A DNA stretch of 64,000 nt from Megasphaera sp. UBA1696. GTDB lineage: Bacteria; Bacillota; Negativicutes; Veillonellales; Megasphaeraceae. The notes beneath the pieces are model-generated. The model had not been told where the DNA came from. It saw nothing but the letters and a program-made list of their open reading frames with translations, and did not search any database. The translations under genes were made by a program, and so were the position numbers. This document shows positions 63,936-64,000 of this stretch, piece by piece. The stretch lies in contig DCJQ01000024.1 in the NCBI GenBank assembly GCA_002319965.1, positions 62,001-126,000 of the forward strand, given 5' to 3'. The number at the start of each line of letters is the position of its first letter. The stretch's first letter is position 1.

Positions 63936-64000
63936 ATGGGAAAAGAAGAGATATACGCTTATTTGACGGCCAAGGGAATTTCCTATGAGGTAACGGAGCA
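63936..64000 (+). CDS. YbaK/ProX-like prolyl-tRNA editing protein, 3' end outside window
   Basis: Only the first 21 codons are inside the window: MGKEEIYAYLTAKGISYEVT and one Glu. The ATG is preceded by GGGAGGGAG. This opening (K-E-E-I-Y-x-Y-L-x-x-x-G-I-x-Y-E-V) is characteristic of the YbaK/ProX family of aminoacyl-tRNA deacylases that clear mischarged tRNA-Pro. With so little sequence the call is tentative. Confidence 0.5.
   Translation, partial: MGKEEIYAYLTAKGISYEVTE

Noticed and set aside
63733..63966. 77-aa plus-strand ORF after the SDR gene
   Set aside because: It runs through a terminator and a promoter-like site, has no ribosome-binding site, and overlaps the start of the YbaK-like gene.

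Overview
The window looks like a chromosomal segment of a diderm Firmicute of the class Negativicutes, most likely a Megasphaera-like member of the Veillonellales. Firmicute-type gene orders are present: alaS-ireB-ruvX-DUF1292 and hrcA-grpE-dnaK-dnaJ-prmA-rsmE-mtaB. They sit beside an outer-membrane trimeric autotransporter whose C-terminus carries an S-layer-homology (SLH) domain, the device Negativicutes use to tie outer membrane to cell wall. The genus is an inference from gene content, not from an alignment.

Layout. 1-8.8 kb: 3' part of pheT, then the protein quality-control genes tig, clpP, clpX, lon and the GTPase yihA. 8.9-14.9 kb: a thioredoxin, a GtrB-like glycosyltransferase, an NlpC/P60 cell-wall hydrolase, and the alaS-ireB-ruvX-DUF1292 operon. 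15-18 kb: a LysR regulator with an MFS transporter, a membrane-anchored thioredoxin-fold protein without its active-site cysteines, and a tRNA-Val(GAC). 18.1-18.9 kb is an AT-rich, hairpin-rich intergenic region.

18.9-35.6 kb is one giant trimeric autotransporter adhesin frame of 5,554 sense codons, broken by a single in-frame TAA at codon 2989. The upstream piece has the export signal and head; the downstream piece has the rest of the stalk, the YadA-type anchor and the SLH domain. 35.7-38.4 kb holds, on the minus strand, a Tat-exported DUF362 protein, a MerR regulator and an OsmC-family protein, and on the plus strand an orphan HigA-like repressor.

38.7-50.2 kb is a long plus-strand run: the heat-shock operon with prmA, rsmE and mtaB, then a HIT protein with an overlapping 42-codon membrane peptide, yraN, a ComM-like ATPase and dprA. 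A minus-strand kinase-like gene converges on dprA.

51.1-57.9 kb is a metal region. A four-gene cluster encodes a small membrane protein, two cysteine-free HMA-like proteins and a P1B-type ATPase with an unusual S-C-G membrane motif. It is followed by DUF2325-feoA-feoB and a FeoB-associated Cys-rich protein. Both promoters are near-consensus sigma-A sites with a Fur-box-like sequence next to them. I read the four-gene cluster as a candidate ferrosome (fez-type iron-storage compartment) locus placed beside the ferrous-iron importer; this is the most interesting system in the window after the split adhesin.

58-64 kb: a shortened UvrA paralogue behind a LysR regulator (minus strand), a divergent flavodoxin-cyclophilin-like-lipoprotein-SDR group, and at the right edge the start of a YbaK/ProX-like editing protein cut by the window.

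Intrinsic terminators and sigma-A promoters are unusually easy to read here and are listed where the bases support them.
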